A stretch of 64,000 nt of DNA from Dryas octopetala (lineage: Eukaryota > Streptophyta > Magnoliopsida > Rosales > Rosaceae). The stretch lies in NCBI GenBank assembly GCA_963921425.1, contig OY992832.1:26439489-26503488 (forward strand). Reading direction: 5' to 3'. The notes beneath the pieces were generated by a model. That model did no database searches. It was given only the letters and a program-made list of their open reading frames with translations, and had not been told where the DNA came from. Below are positions 30,031 to 42,512 of this stretch, piece after piece; the first letter of the stretch is position 1; every line of letters starts with the position of its first letter. The position numbers and the translations under genes were made by a program.

Positions 30031-33000
30031 CACTAAAGGCAGTTCAAAAGGTCTAGAACGCAAATTCTAACATGAGAAAGTGCTTTGACATGACTTTCTT
30101 GCCAACAGGGAACCTCTTGGTGCAATTTAGATGAAATTGGACCAAGTATGTAGCGAAATAACATTTTTGAGGGTTCATAACACCAAATGTGCTTCAATAG
30201 GTCTAGAACACTCATCCAAATATAAGAAAGTTATTCGACATGTCTTTCTTGCCATCAAGGAACGTTTTGGTACAATTAGAACGAAATTGGGCCAAGTATG
30301 CAAGGAATTGACGTTTTCGTGCGTTCTTAACACCAAATGCACTTTAAAAGGTCTAGAACGCTAATTCTAACATGAGAAAGTGGTTTGACAGGACTTTCTT
30401 GAAAACCGAGAACCTTTTGGTGTAATTTGGACCAAATTGGATAAAGTATGCACCGAAATGAGGATTTTGTATATTGTTAACAGCAAATGTAGTTCAATAG
30501 GTCTAACACGCTAATCCTAATATGGGAAAATGGTTCCTAATGTCTTTCTTGCCATCTGGGAACGTTTTCGTTCAATTAGGACGAAATTGGACCAAGTATG
30601 AATGAAAATGATGTTTTCATGCGTTCTTAACACCAATAGTGGTTCAATAAGTCTGGAACCCTAATCCTAACATGATCAAAAGCTTTGACATGTCTTTCTT
30701 TCCATTCGGGAACGTTTTGGTACAGTTAGAACGAAATTGGACCAAGCATACACCGAATTGACGTTTTCATGCGTTCTTAACACCAAATGCGGTTAAAAAG
30801 GTGTAGAACGCTAATTCTAACATTAGAAAGTGCTTTGACATGACTTTATTTCCAACCGGGAACCGTTTGGTACAATTTAAACGAAAATGGACCAAGTATG
30901 CATAGAAATGAGGTTTTTGTGTGTTCTTAACACCAAATGTGGTTCAATAGGTTTAGAACACTAATCCTAACTTGAGAAAGTGGTTCCCAATGTCTTTCTT
31001 GCCATCTGGGAACGTTTTGGTGAAATTATGATGAAATTGGACCAAGTATGCACGGAAATGACGTTTTCATGCATTCTTAACACCAATTGTGGTTCAATAG
31101 GTTTAGAACCCTAATCCTAACTAGAGAAAGTGTTTTCCCATCTTTTAATTACCAACCGGGAACGTTTTGGTGTAATTTGGACGAAATTGGACCAAGTATG
31201 CAGCGAAATAATGTTTTTGAGGGTTTATAATACCAAATGTGCTTCAATAGGTCTAGAACACTCATCCTAACATAAGAAAATTCTTCGACATGTCTTTCTT
31301 GCCATCCGAGAACGTTTGGTACAATTATAATGAAATTGGACCAAGTATGCACCGAATTGACATTGTCGTGCGTTCTTAACACCAAATACGGTTGAAAAGT
31401 TCTAGAACGCTAATTCTAACATGAGGAAGTGCTTTGACATGACTTTCTTGCCAACTGGGAACCTTTTGGTGCACTTTTGCCTGGAATTGAACTAAGTATA
31501 CATCTAAATGACGGTTTTGTGTATTCTTAAAACCAAATGTAGTTCAAAAGGTTTAGAACTCTAATCCTAACATGAGAAAGTGCTTCAACAAGTTTTTCGT
31601 TCCAACTGGGAACGTTTTTGGTGTAAATAGGATGAAATTGGAACAAATATGCAGCGACTTAACGTTTTTGAGGGTTCATAACACCAAAGGTGCTTCAATA
31701 GGTCTAGAATACACATCCTAACATAAGAAAGTTCTTCGACACGTTTTTATTGCCCTATGGGAACATTTTGGTACAATTAGAATGAAATTGGACCAAGTAT
31801 GCACCGAATTGACATTTTCGTGTGTTTTTAACAACAAATGTGGTTAAGAACATCTAGAATGCTAATTCTAACATGAGAAAGTGCTTTGACATGACTTTCT
31901 TGGAAACCGGGAAACTTTTGGTGCAATTTGGACAGAATTGGACTAAGTATACACCTAAATGACGTTTTTGTGAATTCTTAAAACCAAATGTTGTTCAAAA
32001 GGTCTAGAACGCTAATCCTATCATGAAAAAGTGCTTCGCCATGTTGTTCTTGCCAACCGAGAACGTTTTGTAATTTGCACGAAATTGAATCAAGTATGAA
32101 CCGAAATGACGTTTATTAGCGTTCTTAACACCAAATATGGTTCAATAGGTCTAGAACAGTAATTCTAGCATGCGGAAGTGCTTTGACATGACTTTCTTCC
32201 GAATCGGGATCCTTTTTTGGTGGAATTTGGTTGAAATTAGACCAAGTATGCACCGAAATGAGGTTTTTATGTGTTCTTAACACCAAATGTGGTTCAATTG
32301 GTCTAGAACGCTAATCTTAAAATGAAAAAGTGGTTCCTAATGTCTTTCTTGTATTCTTTGAACGTTTTGGTACAATTAGGACGAAATTGGACCAAGTATG
32401 CACCGAAATGATGTTTCCGTGCGTTCTTAACACCAATTGTGGTTCAATAGGTCTAGAAGGCTGATTCTACCATAAGAAAGTGCTTTCACATGACTTTCTT
32501 GCCAACTGGGAACCTTTTGGTGCAATTTGGACGAAATAGAACCAAGTATGCACTGAAATGATGTTTTTGTGCGTTCTTAACACCAATTGTGATTCAACAG
32601 GTCTAGAACCCTAATGCTACCATGAGAAAGTGCTTTTAGAACGCTAATCGTAATATGAGAAAGTAGTTACGAATGTCTTTCTTACCATCTGGGAACGTTT
32701 TGGTGCAATTAATACGAAATTGGACCAAGTATGTACCGAAATGATATTTTCGTGTGTTCTTAACACCAATTGTTGTTCAACAGGTATAGAACCCAAATCC
32801 TAGCATTAGAAAGTGCTTTGACATGTCTTTCTTGCCATCGGAGAACATTTTGGTACAAGTAGAATGAAATTGAACCAAGTATGCGCCGAAATTACGTTTT
32901 CGTGTATTCTTAACACCAAATATGATTCAAAAGGTCTAGAACGCTGATCCTAACATGAGAAAGTGCTTCTCCATTTTTTTCTTGCCAACTGGGAACGTTT

Positions 33001-33058
33001 TGGTGTAATTTGGACTAAATTGGACCAAGTATGACGTGCTGGTGTAATTTGGACGAAA
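30031..33058 (+). repeat. 150-bp satellite array 4 (about 20 monomers)
   Basis: The longest uninterrupted array in the window. Monomers of at least four variant types are mixed. The GAGGGTTTATAA/TTCATAA type recurs at about 30168, 31214 and 31669. Some monomers carry indels (for example near 32620-32650, where part of a monomer is missing). Confidence 0.95.
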
Positions 33059-33896
33059 TTGACGTGTTGGGAACCACTTAAAACCTTATTTCGGTGCATA
33101 CTTGGTCCAATTTTCACCAAAAGGTTCCCGGTTGGCATGAAAGTCATGTTAAAGCACTTTCTCATGTTAGAATTAACGTTTTAAATCTTTTTAACCGCAT
33201 TTGGTTTTAAGAATGCACGAAAACGTCAATTCGGTGAATACTTGGTCCAATTTCGTTCTAATTGTACCAAAACGTTCCAGGATGGCAAGATAGACATGTC
33301 AAAGCACTTTCTTATATTAGGATGAGTGTTCTAGACCTATTGAAGCACATTTGGTGTTATGAACCCTCGAAAACGTTATTTCGCTGCATACTTGGTCCAA
33401 TTTCGTTCAAATTGCACCAACAGGTTCCCCGTTGGCAAGAAAGTCATGTTAAAGCACTTTGTCATGTTAGAATTAGCATTCTAGACCTGTTGAACCGCCT
33501 TTAGCGTTACGAAGGCACGAAAAAGTAATTTCGGTGCATACTTGGTCCAATTTCGTTCTAATTGTACAAAAAACATTCCCGGATGGCAAGAAAGACATGT
33601 CAAAACACTTTCTCATATTAGGATTAGCGTTCTAGACCTATTGAACCACATTTGGTGTTAAGAACACACCAAAAACTTCATTTCGGTGCATACTTGGTCT
33701 AATTTCATCCAAATTGCCCCAAAAGTTTCGCGGTTGGCAAGAAAGTCATGTCAAAGCACTTTCTCATGTTAGAATTAGCGTTGTAGACCTATTGAGCCAT
33801 TTTTGGTGTTAAGAACGCACATAAACGTCATTTCGGTTCATACTTGGTCCAATTTCGTCCAAATTACACTAAAACATTCCCGGTTGGCAAGAAAAA
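33059..33896 (-). repeat. 150-bp satellite array 4, inverted part
   Basis: After a junction at about 33045-33062, containing a duplicated TGACGTG string, monomers read in the opposite orientation (GGTGCATACTTGGTCCAATT and so on) for about 5.6 copies. It is cut at 33897 by a solo LTR and continues inverted at 38045. Confidence 0.92.
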
Positions 33897-36800
33897 TGAT
33901 GAGTTTTCATTTTTCGTTATTTTATGATACTAACTCCCTAACCTAGAGTGTTAGAACTCGATACTTTGGTGTCTGTTATCTTGTTTTTGTGTTTTTAGGT
34001 CTAATGAAGCAATGATGGAGAAAGAAGCTAAATGAGGCTGTTTTAAGCTAAAAATGGAAGAAATGGGAAAAAGAATCCTAAGAAGGATCTGGAATCTGGA
34101 AGGAATCTTTAGAGAATCTCAGACAAAATCTTTTAGGGAATCTTTTTGGTCAAGGTTGACTTTTGGTCAAAGTCAATGGTCAACCGTGCCACATCATCAC
34201 ATGACATGGACTACACATGTAGCTCATGCACTATGGGCCATGCGCATAACCCTAGCCCAAAGGACCAAAGCCATGCGCCTATTGTAAGCTCAATTGGAGG
34301 AAGCCCAAGTTGTGCCATTCCAAGGTCCAAGAGCCCAAGTCATATAGCCATGCACAAGCCATGCATCCCATGCAAGCCCATGCACCTAAACCTAGCAGCC
34401 AAAGTCCATCACGCCATGCAAAGAGAAAGCCCAAGGAATCCTAGCTGAAAAAGAAGTCAAAACGCTGGAAAATAGAGCACCAATTTCGACAGCAATTCTG
34501 TAATTCTCCAGAGAGAACCAGGTAGCATGCCATATATGGTTGGAAAGATACAGATGTTAGCTTCGCAGGGAATTTTACGGATTTTGATTCCAAGTTTTCT
34601 AGGTCAAGATATGGCCATTTTAGTGGAGACAGCGCAGCAGTTCCGCGAGCTGAAAATAAGTTACGCCCAAAAAAAGAGCCCAAATCAGCCCAAGGCACTT
34701 TTTGCCGAAAATTAGAAGTCTTAAGGAGCAAGAAATTCACTTAAGCCCATGTTCTTTTAATGAAACCCTAGCCGCACCTTGTCTTCTCCTTGCCTCCCAA
34801 GGAATCCTCACCTCACCTCTATAAATATATCCTATTCTCTCATTGTTTAGGATTCCCATATTTTTATATTTTCATAATTCAGAGAGAGAGGGGGAGGCCG
34901 AATTTCAGAGAGAGAGAGTGAGAGGGTGGCGCCACTTGAGGGAGAATGAGAGACCATGTGCCGCAGCCCTAGCTCACCTTTGCCGTGAGCCTCCTTGCTG
35001 CTATGTCTCTCCTATTCTTCTCTCTTGTGCCGCTGCCACCCTCTTGTGATGTTCTTTGTTTTTCTTTTGATTTTCTTCTTTTTCTTTAGTTAATTAGTTG
35101 TTCTTGCTTTCATTGTGGATTTAATTATTATAATGGAAGTTAGATCTTTTATTTTCTTTATTATTATGTTTTGAGTTTTTTTTTATTGCTTTGCTAAGTT
35201 GAATGATGAAACTTTAATTGTGAGTTATGCAATGGTGACACTTGTGATTTAATTTGATGCATATAGTAAATCCTTGATCTCTAGTAAAATTGATTCTATT
35301 TGTTTGCACCCTTTGACTAGCTACCTTAGGGTAATTGCATCTAGATTATGTTGTGAAATTAAATATGCTCAAAAGGTTGATAATTTCAATTGGCAGCAAG
35401 TGGGTATCCTAAGATAATACTCATGAGAAAAAGGATCATAGATGACATACAGTACATTAATTTGGAGCTATGCGCTATGTGTTTATCGTTTTCACAAAAC
35501 TTAATGACTCTTGTATGGTTAACATGCGCCTAGAGAATGCCTAACAAAGCTCTTAGGACGCATGCAAGTTAACTGACTAAGGGAGGCCTAAGAAGCTCTT
35601 AGTATATGCATAAGGAGAACAATAGTTAGGAGTGTCCTCAAAAAGGCCTTCAGCTGGTAAACTTTATTACATTTATGCATTATCTTGAATTGCTTGGTTG
35701 TATTTCCATCAATTGGTGTGGATTCTGAATTCTTAGCATTGTAATTGTGTGTGTGTGTATGTGGTGTGTGTGAGTTTAACAATCTACAAACCCCTCTTGC
35801 CGTGTGTGTGTGTTTGGTGATTGTTGATTGTTTTCTTAGAGCAAATTAATTAACACAAATACTTACCAAAGCTCTAAGTTTACTCGCAAGTGCACAAATC
35901 GCATGGTAGCAAAGGGTGCAAAGTACGAGGTCGATCCCACAGATAATGGGTTTAGTATCAATAAACCAACTCAACTTGACATATTAGAAATACTACTGAT
36001 AGGGGAGGTTTGTAGAGATGAGACACGCACACACACACAAAACATGGTATTGTTAAGAATTCAGAATCCACCACATATTATAAGATTACAACTATTATGG
36101 TGACATGCAATTCAAAGTGAACACATACAATAAAGTTTGTCAGCCGGGAGGCCTTGATTATCGGACACTCGCCTAACTATTGTTTTCCTTATTCATAGAT
36201 TAAGAGCTTGATTATCGCAACTTAACCTAGTTAACTCACATGTTCCTAGGAAGCTTGATTATCGTCTACCTAAGCTGTTAACCATGCAAGAGTCATTAAG
36301 ATTATATGAAAACGACAAACACATAGAGCATGATAGTATCTTGATTATCGATCTAGATGACATCTATGAAACCTATTTATCAAAGATAAGTTCTTAGGAG
36401 ACCTCCTTGTTACCTACTGAATTGATTAGCTTGATTATCACCTCTCAATTTCATAACAATTACTAGATGCAAACAACTCTATGGTAGCTAGTCAAAGAGT
36501 GCAAACAAATAGAATCAATTAAAACAGACAATAGGAATTTATCGCATGCAAACATCACATTAAATCACATGGCTTTATTTCATTAACCATAAATCAACAT
36601 TGATCGAATAATAAGAGCTTCATCATCATCTTAACAATGCAAAACTAAAATCAAAACATAATAATAAAGAAAATAAAAGAATCAACTTTCATTAAATAAT
36701 CAAACGTTGAATCCATAATGAAAGAAGAATAGACTAATTAACTAAAGAAAACAAAGGAAATCAAAAGAAGAAGAAAAGAAGAAACAAGGAAAAACCCAAG

Positions 36801-38039
36801 GAAGATGCGGCTAGGGCAGCAAGAAGGCTTGCTGCCCTCTCCTCCTCCTTGCACCAACTTCTCTCTCTCTCTCTAACTTTCAGAAAATAAAAAGGTGTAA
36901 GGTGTAGAAGATGATATATGATATGTGAGGGAGTGAGGGTCTTATATAGTAGTGAGGAGGTGGAGAGGTTTTGATGATTTTCCAATGTGGGATAAGTGCA
37001 TTCCTTACTCCTTAAGGCTTCTAATTTTCGGCCAAAAGTGGGCCTTGGGCTGATTTGGGCTCTTTTTGGGCGTAACTTTCTTTTCAACTCGCGGAACTGT
37101 TGCGCTACCTCCACTTAAACGGCCATATCTTGAGCTAGAAAACTTAGAATCGAAATCCGTAAAATGCCCTGCGAAGCTAACATTCGTAGCTTTCCAACCA
37201 TATATGGCATGACACCTGATTCAATCTGTAGAGATACAGAATCACTGTCGAAATTCATGCTCTATTTTACAGGGTTTTGACTTCTTCTTCAACTAGGATT
37301 CCTTGTATTCTTTGACTGAATCTTGTGGGATTTTCCTTGACCATGAAGGATTCCTTGCTTGGGCCTTGGATCAGCTGTAGGTGCGGCATTGGCTTGGGCT
37401 TTTGGACCTTGTAATGGCACACTTGGGCTTCCTCCAATTGGGCTTGCAATAGGTGCATGGCGTTGGTCCTTTGGGCTAGGGTTGTGTGCATGGCCCATAG
37501 TGCATGGGCTGCATGTGTGGTCCACGTCATGTGATGATGTGGCACGGTTGACCATTGACTTTGACCTTTGACCTTTGACTTTGACCAAAAATCAACCTTG
37601 ACCAAAAAGATTCCCCAAAAGATTCTGTCTGAGATTCTCCAAAGATTCCTTCCAGATTTCAGATCCTTCTAGAAGATTCTCTCAAGATTCCTTTTTCCAT
37701 TTTTTCCATTTTTAGCTCAAAATAGCCCCATTTGGCTCCTTTCTTCATCATTGCTTCATTTAACCTACAAAACACTAAAACAAACTAACAAGACACAAAA
37801 TGTCGAATTCTTGCACTCTAGGTTAGGGAGTTAGTATCATAAAATGATGTAAAATGAACACTCAATAGTGATTCTAGTTGATAAGTTGAATTGGTTTGAT
37901 GTGTATTTACCTATTCCTCATGGGATCAACCTCGTACTTATACGCTATGCTTACATGAGCGATTCGTATACTTGCGAGCTACAACTTGGTATTCGTTTCT
38001 AAATTCCAAGTAAAACAAGTTGTACAAAAAGAAGCAACA
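33897..38039 (+). mobile_element. solo LTR, mosaic A/B type, interrupted
   Basis: Starts TGATGAGTTTTC and ends AAGAAGCAACA, with AAAAA on both sides (33892-33896, 38040-38044) inside inverted satellite. Without the nested element it is about 2.09 kb. The first 100 bp are A-like. From about 34000 to 34730 it is B-like (W-box region, CArG box at 34530-34539). From about 34735 it is A/A2-like with a GA-rich leader and TATAAATA near 34822. No internal domain. Confidence 0.88.
35822..37867 (-). mobile_element. solo LTR, group B, nested
   Basis: A 2046-bp B LTR in minus orientation with perfect GTGAT duplications (35817-35821, 37868-37872). The terminal CA is changed to TA at the right end (CACTCAATA). 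It contains the CArG box at 37198-37207 and an inverted W-box cluster near 37554-37592. It is nested in the mosaic LTR. Confidence 0.92.
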
Positions 38040-38044
38040 AAAAA

Positions 38045-38399
38045 CATGGGAAAGCACTTTCTTATGTTAGGATTAGTGTTCTAGACCTTTTGAACAACAT
38101 TTGGTTTTAAAAATACACAAAAACGTCATTTAGGTGTATACTTAGTTCAATTCCGTCCAAACTGCACAAAAGGTTCCCGGTTGGCAAGAAAGTCATGTCA
38201 AAACACTTTCTTATGTTAGAATTAGCGTTCTATACCTTTTTAACTGCATTTAGTGTGAAGAACGCACGTAAACGTCAATTCGGTGCATACTTGCTCCAAT
38301 TTCATTCTGATTGTATCAAAACGTTCCCAGATAGCAAGAAAGACCTATTGAAGCACATTTGTTGTTATGAATCCTCAAAAATGTTATTTCGCTGCATAC
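38045..38399 (-). repeat. 150-bp satellite array 5 (about 2.4 monomers, inverted)
   Basis: Inverted satellite continuing 33059-33896 beyond the solo LTR; cut at 38400 by a truncated LTR. Confidence 0.9.
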
Positions 38400-40234
38400 T
38401 GTTGATTGTTTTCTTAGAACAAAATAAAAATGCATTCTATTCTAAGTATACTCGCAAGTGTACGAATCGCATCAATAGCAAAGCGTACAAGCACGATGTC
38501 GATCCCACAGGGAATGGTTAATAAACAACAAATCAATTCAATTAATCTATTAGAATAAATAAATGGGGGGTTTTGGGAGTTGGAAACACACGCACACATC
38601 ACCACACGCACACACACTTTATACTATCTTGCAATGTTAAGTATTCAGCCATCAATTCAATGAGGCATACTCTAACCATCCAAGGTTAATGATAAATCAA
38701 TTTAAATACAAGATATCAAAGTTTGACTGCTAAAATGGTTTGGCTAGTTACTTTCTCGTAATTGTTCCCCTAAAACATAATTAACCTAGTACTAAGCTAA
38801 GGCAGCTGTTACCCATGCAAGAGTCATTAAGATCTATGAGAACGTCAAACATGCACAACATACAAGCTTTGACTATTTCCTTATAGAGGTCCTAAAAAAC
38901 CATTATCAAGAATAATTTCTTATTCCTTTGTTACTTATGATTTAGTGTCTTTGACTATTTCACAACTAAACCTAACAAATAAACTAGATGCAACTATCCT
39001 AAGGTGGTCAGTCAAAAGAAGCAAACAAGTAGCAAACGAATTCAAATAGATAATAGGAATTTGATATGTGCAAACATTAAATCAATTCATCAAGAGACGG
39101 ATAAACGATTTGTTAGAGCATGGCATATTCGAAAATCAACCTACAACTTAACATGCAAGATAGAATAAATGACTACATAATTAAATTAGAGAAACAAAAC
39201 TGAAATATATAAATAAATTCTCAATTCATGTTGAAAATCAAATTAACTAGACAAAACAATTAAAAACTAGAATTCCAAAAGAAAATAAAACTGAAAATTA
39301 AGGAAAACATCACTAGGGGGCTGTGGCAAGGAAGAGGAGAAGAAGGAGACCTAGCAAGCAGGTGGAACCCAGGGCAAGGTGAGCTAGGGCTTGCGGCATA
39401 AGGGTCTCTCTTTCTCTTTCTTGTCACGCCACCCTCTCTCTCTCTCTCTCTCTTTCTGAAATTTGTGAATTTTCTGAATGAATCCCCAATTGTGAGAGAA
39501 TAGGATGTATTTATAGAGGTAAGGGAGAAATCCTTGTGAGACAAGGCATAGGGGTGTGCAGCATAGGCTTAAGGTTTTCTCTTTGTGGGCTGCACGGCAT
39601 GGCTTGGAGCATTGGGTTTAAGTGACTTGCGCATAGGCCCTTAGGGTTTCACTTACACATGCGCATGGGCTTGTGCATGGCTGCTAGGGTTTTGGCACAT
39701 GGGCTGCATGGCTTGCTTGCCATGCGCATGCATGCATGGGCTGCCACCTCTAATTTCGTCTTCATCTAGGCCCATGGCCCATTTGACTTCATGACATGTC
39801 ATACCCTTGACCATTGACTTTGACTTCCAATTTCGCCCCTCTCTCCCTCTTGGATTCGAATTCATTTCTTCACCACATTTGATTCCATGGATGTCCAATA
39901 CCTTCTAGCAGCTTCTGGAACCTTGACTTGATTGAGTTGACTTTGACCAATCTTTTCTAGTCCCACTTGGATTCCTTGTAGAGGTAGGATTCCTTGTTCA
40001 TTTTGACTTATCATAATGACCATATTGCCCCTAGTGACTCCTAGTCTCATTAGGACTCCTTTCCCTAGTAGAGTTAGGTTTCCTAATTCAACCAGAAATT
40101 CTTGCCCCAATTAAGATTTATCATTTCTGGCTCGACCATGATGGTTCTAGGCTTCATGTTTCCTCTTGTGACTAGAAATCCTCATTTGACTAGGATTTCT
40201 GCTCTTTTCCTAGTTTGACCAGGAAATGTCCCAT
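38400..40234 (-). mobile_element. truncated LTR, group A2
   Basis: Starts TGTTGATTG after satellite and runs with good homology to 2479-6215. It breaks off at AAATGTCCCA, about 180 bp short of the expected end, where RT-coding sequence of another element begins. No target duplication can be assigned. Confidence 0.85.
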
Positions 40235-41365
40235 AGCATAGGTTGGCATTGGGATGGACCATAGCTAATATCAAAGGCATTTCACCGACAGTTTGCATGC
40301 ATAGGATACTTCTTGAGGAGGAATCTAAACCAACCTGTGATGCTCAAAGACGATTGAATCCGACTCTAAAGGAAGTTGTTCATAATGAGGTAATCAAGTT
40401 GTTAGATGTTGGAATCATTTATCCGATTAGTGATTCGAAGTGGGTTAGTCTAGTTCAAGTTGTGCCAAAAAAGAGTGGGATTACTGTAATAAAGAATGAG
40501 GAGAACAAGTTGGTGCCTCAAAGAACACAAACCGGTTGGTGTGTGTATTGATTATAGGAAGCTAAACACCGCCACAAGGAAGGACCATTTTCCCTTGCCG
40601 TTTATTGATCAAATGTTAGAAAGGTTGGCTGGTCATAGTCACTACTGTTTCTTGGATGGTATAGTGGCTATAATCAAATCCCAATTGCACCCGAAGATCA
40701 AAAGAAGACGACTTTCACATGCCCTTTTGGTACATTTGCTTTTCGAAGAATGCCCTTTCGATTGTGCAATGCTCCTGCTACATTCCAAAGATGCATGATG
40801 TCTATCTTCTCTAACATGGTGGAGAGTATCATTGAGGTATTCATGGATGATTTTTCTGTTTTTGGCTCTTCTTTTGATTCATGTCTTGAAAATTTAGAGA
40901 AAGTATTGAAAATGTGTAAAGAGGCAAATCTAATGTTGAATTGGGAGAAATGCCACTTTATGGTGCAACAAGGAATAGTTCTTGGTCATGTGATCTCGAA
41001 GGATGGAATACAAGTTGACAAGGCCAAGATTGATGTGATACAAAGGTTGCTGCACCCTACAAGTGTTAAGGAAGTGAGAAGTTTTCTTGGACATGCTGGA
41101 TTTTATAGGAGGTTCATGAAAGATTTTTCAAAGATTTTTCAAAGATTTTGAGGCCTTTCTGCAGTTTATTGCAAAAAGACGTGAGTTTTGAGTTTGACAA
41201 GGATTGTGTGGATGCATTCAATAAGCTGAAAAAGTTGCTCACATCCGCTCCTATTATCATGCCACCCGATTGGAGTTTGCCGTTTGAGCTGAGGTGTGAT
41301 GCAAGTGATTATGCCATTAGAGCTGTTCTAGGTCAAAGAGTGAACAAGTTACCACATGTGATTTA
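40235..41365 (+). pseudogene. E6: RT fragment of an E1-like element
   Basis: Collinear with E1 from 12487 to about 13604, covering the pre-RT linker, RT with FMDD active site and the start of RNase H (CDASDYAI). It keeps TGG at 40441-40443 where E1 has TGA, so it descends from a copy without that E1 stop. It has its own breaks: a 2-nt deletion near 40541, indels near 40662, and a short tandem duplication of the TCAAAGATTT segment near 41118-41140. Both ends are recombination junctions; gag, protease and integrase are missing. Confidence 0.92.
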
Positions 41366-42022
41366 TAAATAGATCTTTCTCCTTCACACGTGTGACACTT
41401 TTGTCTACATGCTCTTTTCTCTCTCTTACTTTCTCTTTTTTGCCGCAAAACCTTAGCCACCTTTTGCTCTATTTTCAAGCAAGCCTCCAGCCCCCATATC
41501 TCTCTTTGCCAAAACCCTAAAGGAGAAGAAGGTTTCTTTGCCGCAGCCCCTAAGCCGTCGTCCAAGAGTGGAGCCACCTCCACTTTGCTGCCGTGGCCTC
41601 TCCTTCTCTCTTCCATCGGTTTCATCAGTTTTAATTATGTTTTGTTTTGTTTTTACTTTAGTTATGAGTAGCTAAACTTCTAGCTAGGGCTAGGATGAAG
41701 CCCCAACTATGTTATTTACGTTTATCATGGATTATTGAATTTTTAATTGCAATTTATGTTGATAAATCTTGGACCTCTGTTTTAATTGATTTTAGTTGTA
41801 TCACATCTTTGATTGATCACCTTAGGTTGTATGCATATAGAATTTGTTATGGAATTGGGGGGTGATAATCAAGCCATCCGTTTCAATAGGTAACAAAGAG
41901 ATATCCTAAGAATTTATCTTTGAGGGAAGAGATCATAGATGCTCTTACGAGGGTCAATGTGTTTGTCGTTCTCACATAATCATAATGACTCTTGCATGGT
42001 TAACAGCTTAAGTAGATGATGG
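41366..42022 (+). mobile_element. E6: B-group LTR, R/U5 part
   Basis: RNase H sequence passes directly into LTR at the TATA box (TATAAATAGATC). This means a deletion removed integrase, the 3' region and U3. It matches E1 LTR 20433 onward. It is interrupted at about 42022 by nested LTRs and resumes at 50394. Confidence 0.85.
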
Positions 42023-42512
42023 CATGTTGTTGAATGTTTTCTTAGAACAAAATAAACATCTATTTCATTCCAAGTATACTCGCAAGTGCACGAATCGCAT
42101 CAGTAGCAAAGTGTACAAGCACAAGGTCGATCCCACAGGGAATGGTTAATACACAACAAATCAATTCAATTAATCAATAGAATAACTAATTGCGGGGGTT
42201 TGAAGAGATGAAAACGCACGCACACTTCACCACACGCACACACCCTTTACTCTATCTTGCAATGTTAAGTTTTCAGTTTCAAATCAGATAAGCATGCAAT
42301 AACCATCCAAGCCTAATGACAATTAATTTGAACATAACATATTAAAGTTTGACTGCTAAAAAGGTTTGGCTAGTTACTTTCTCGCAATTGTTCTCCTAAT
42401 GCATAAACTAAGAGCTTCTTGGGTCTTCCTTAGCCAGTTAACCTACATGTTCCATAGTTCAAGCTAAGGCAGCTGTTACCCATGCAGGAGTCATTAAGTT
42501 TTATGAGAACGT

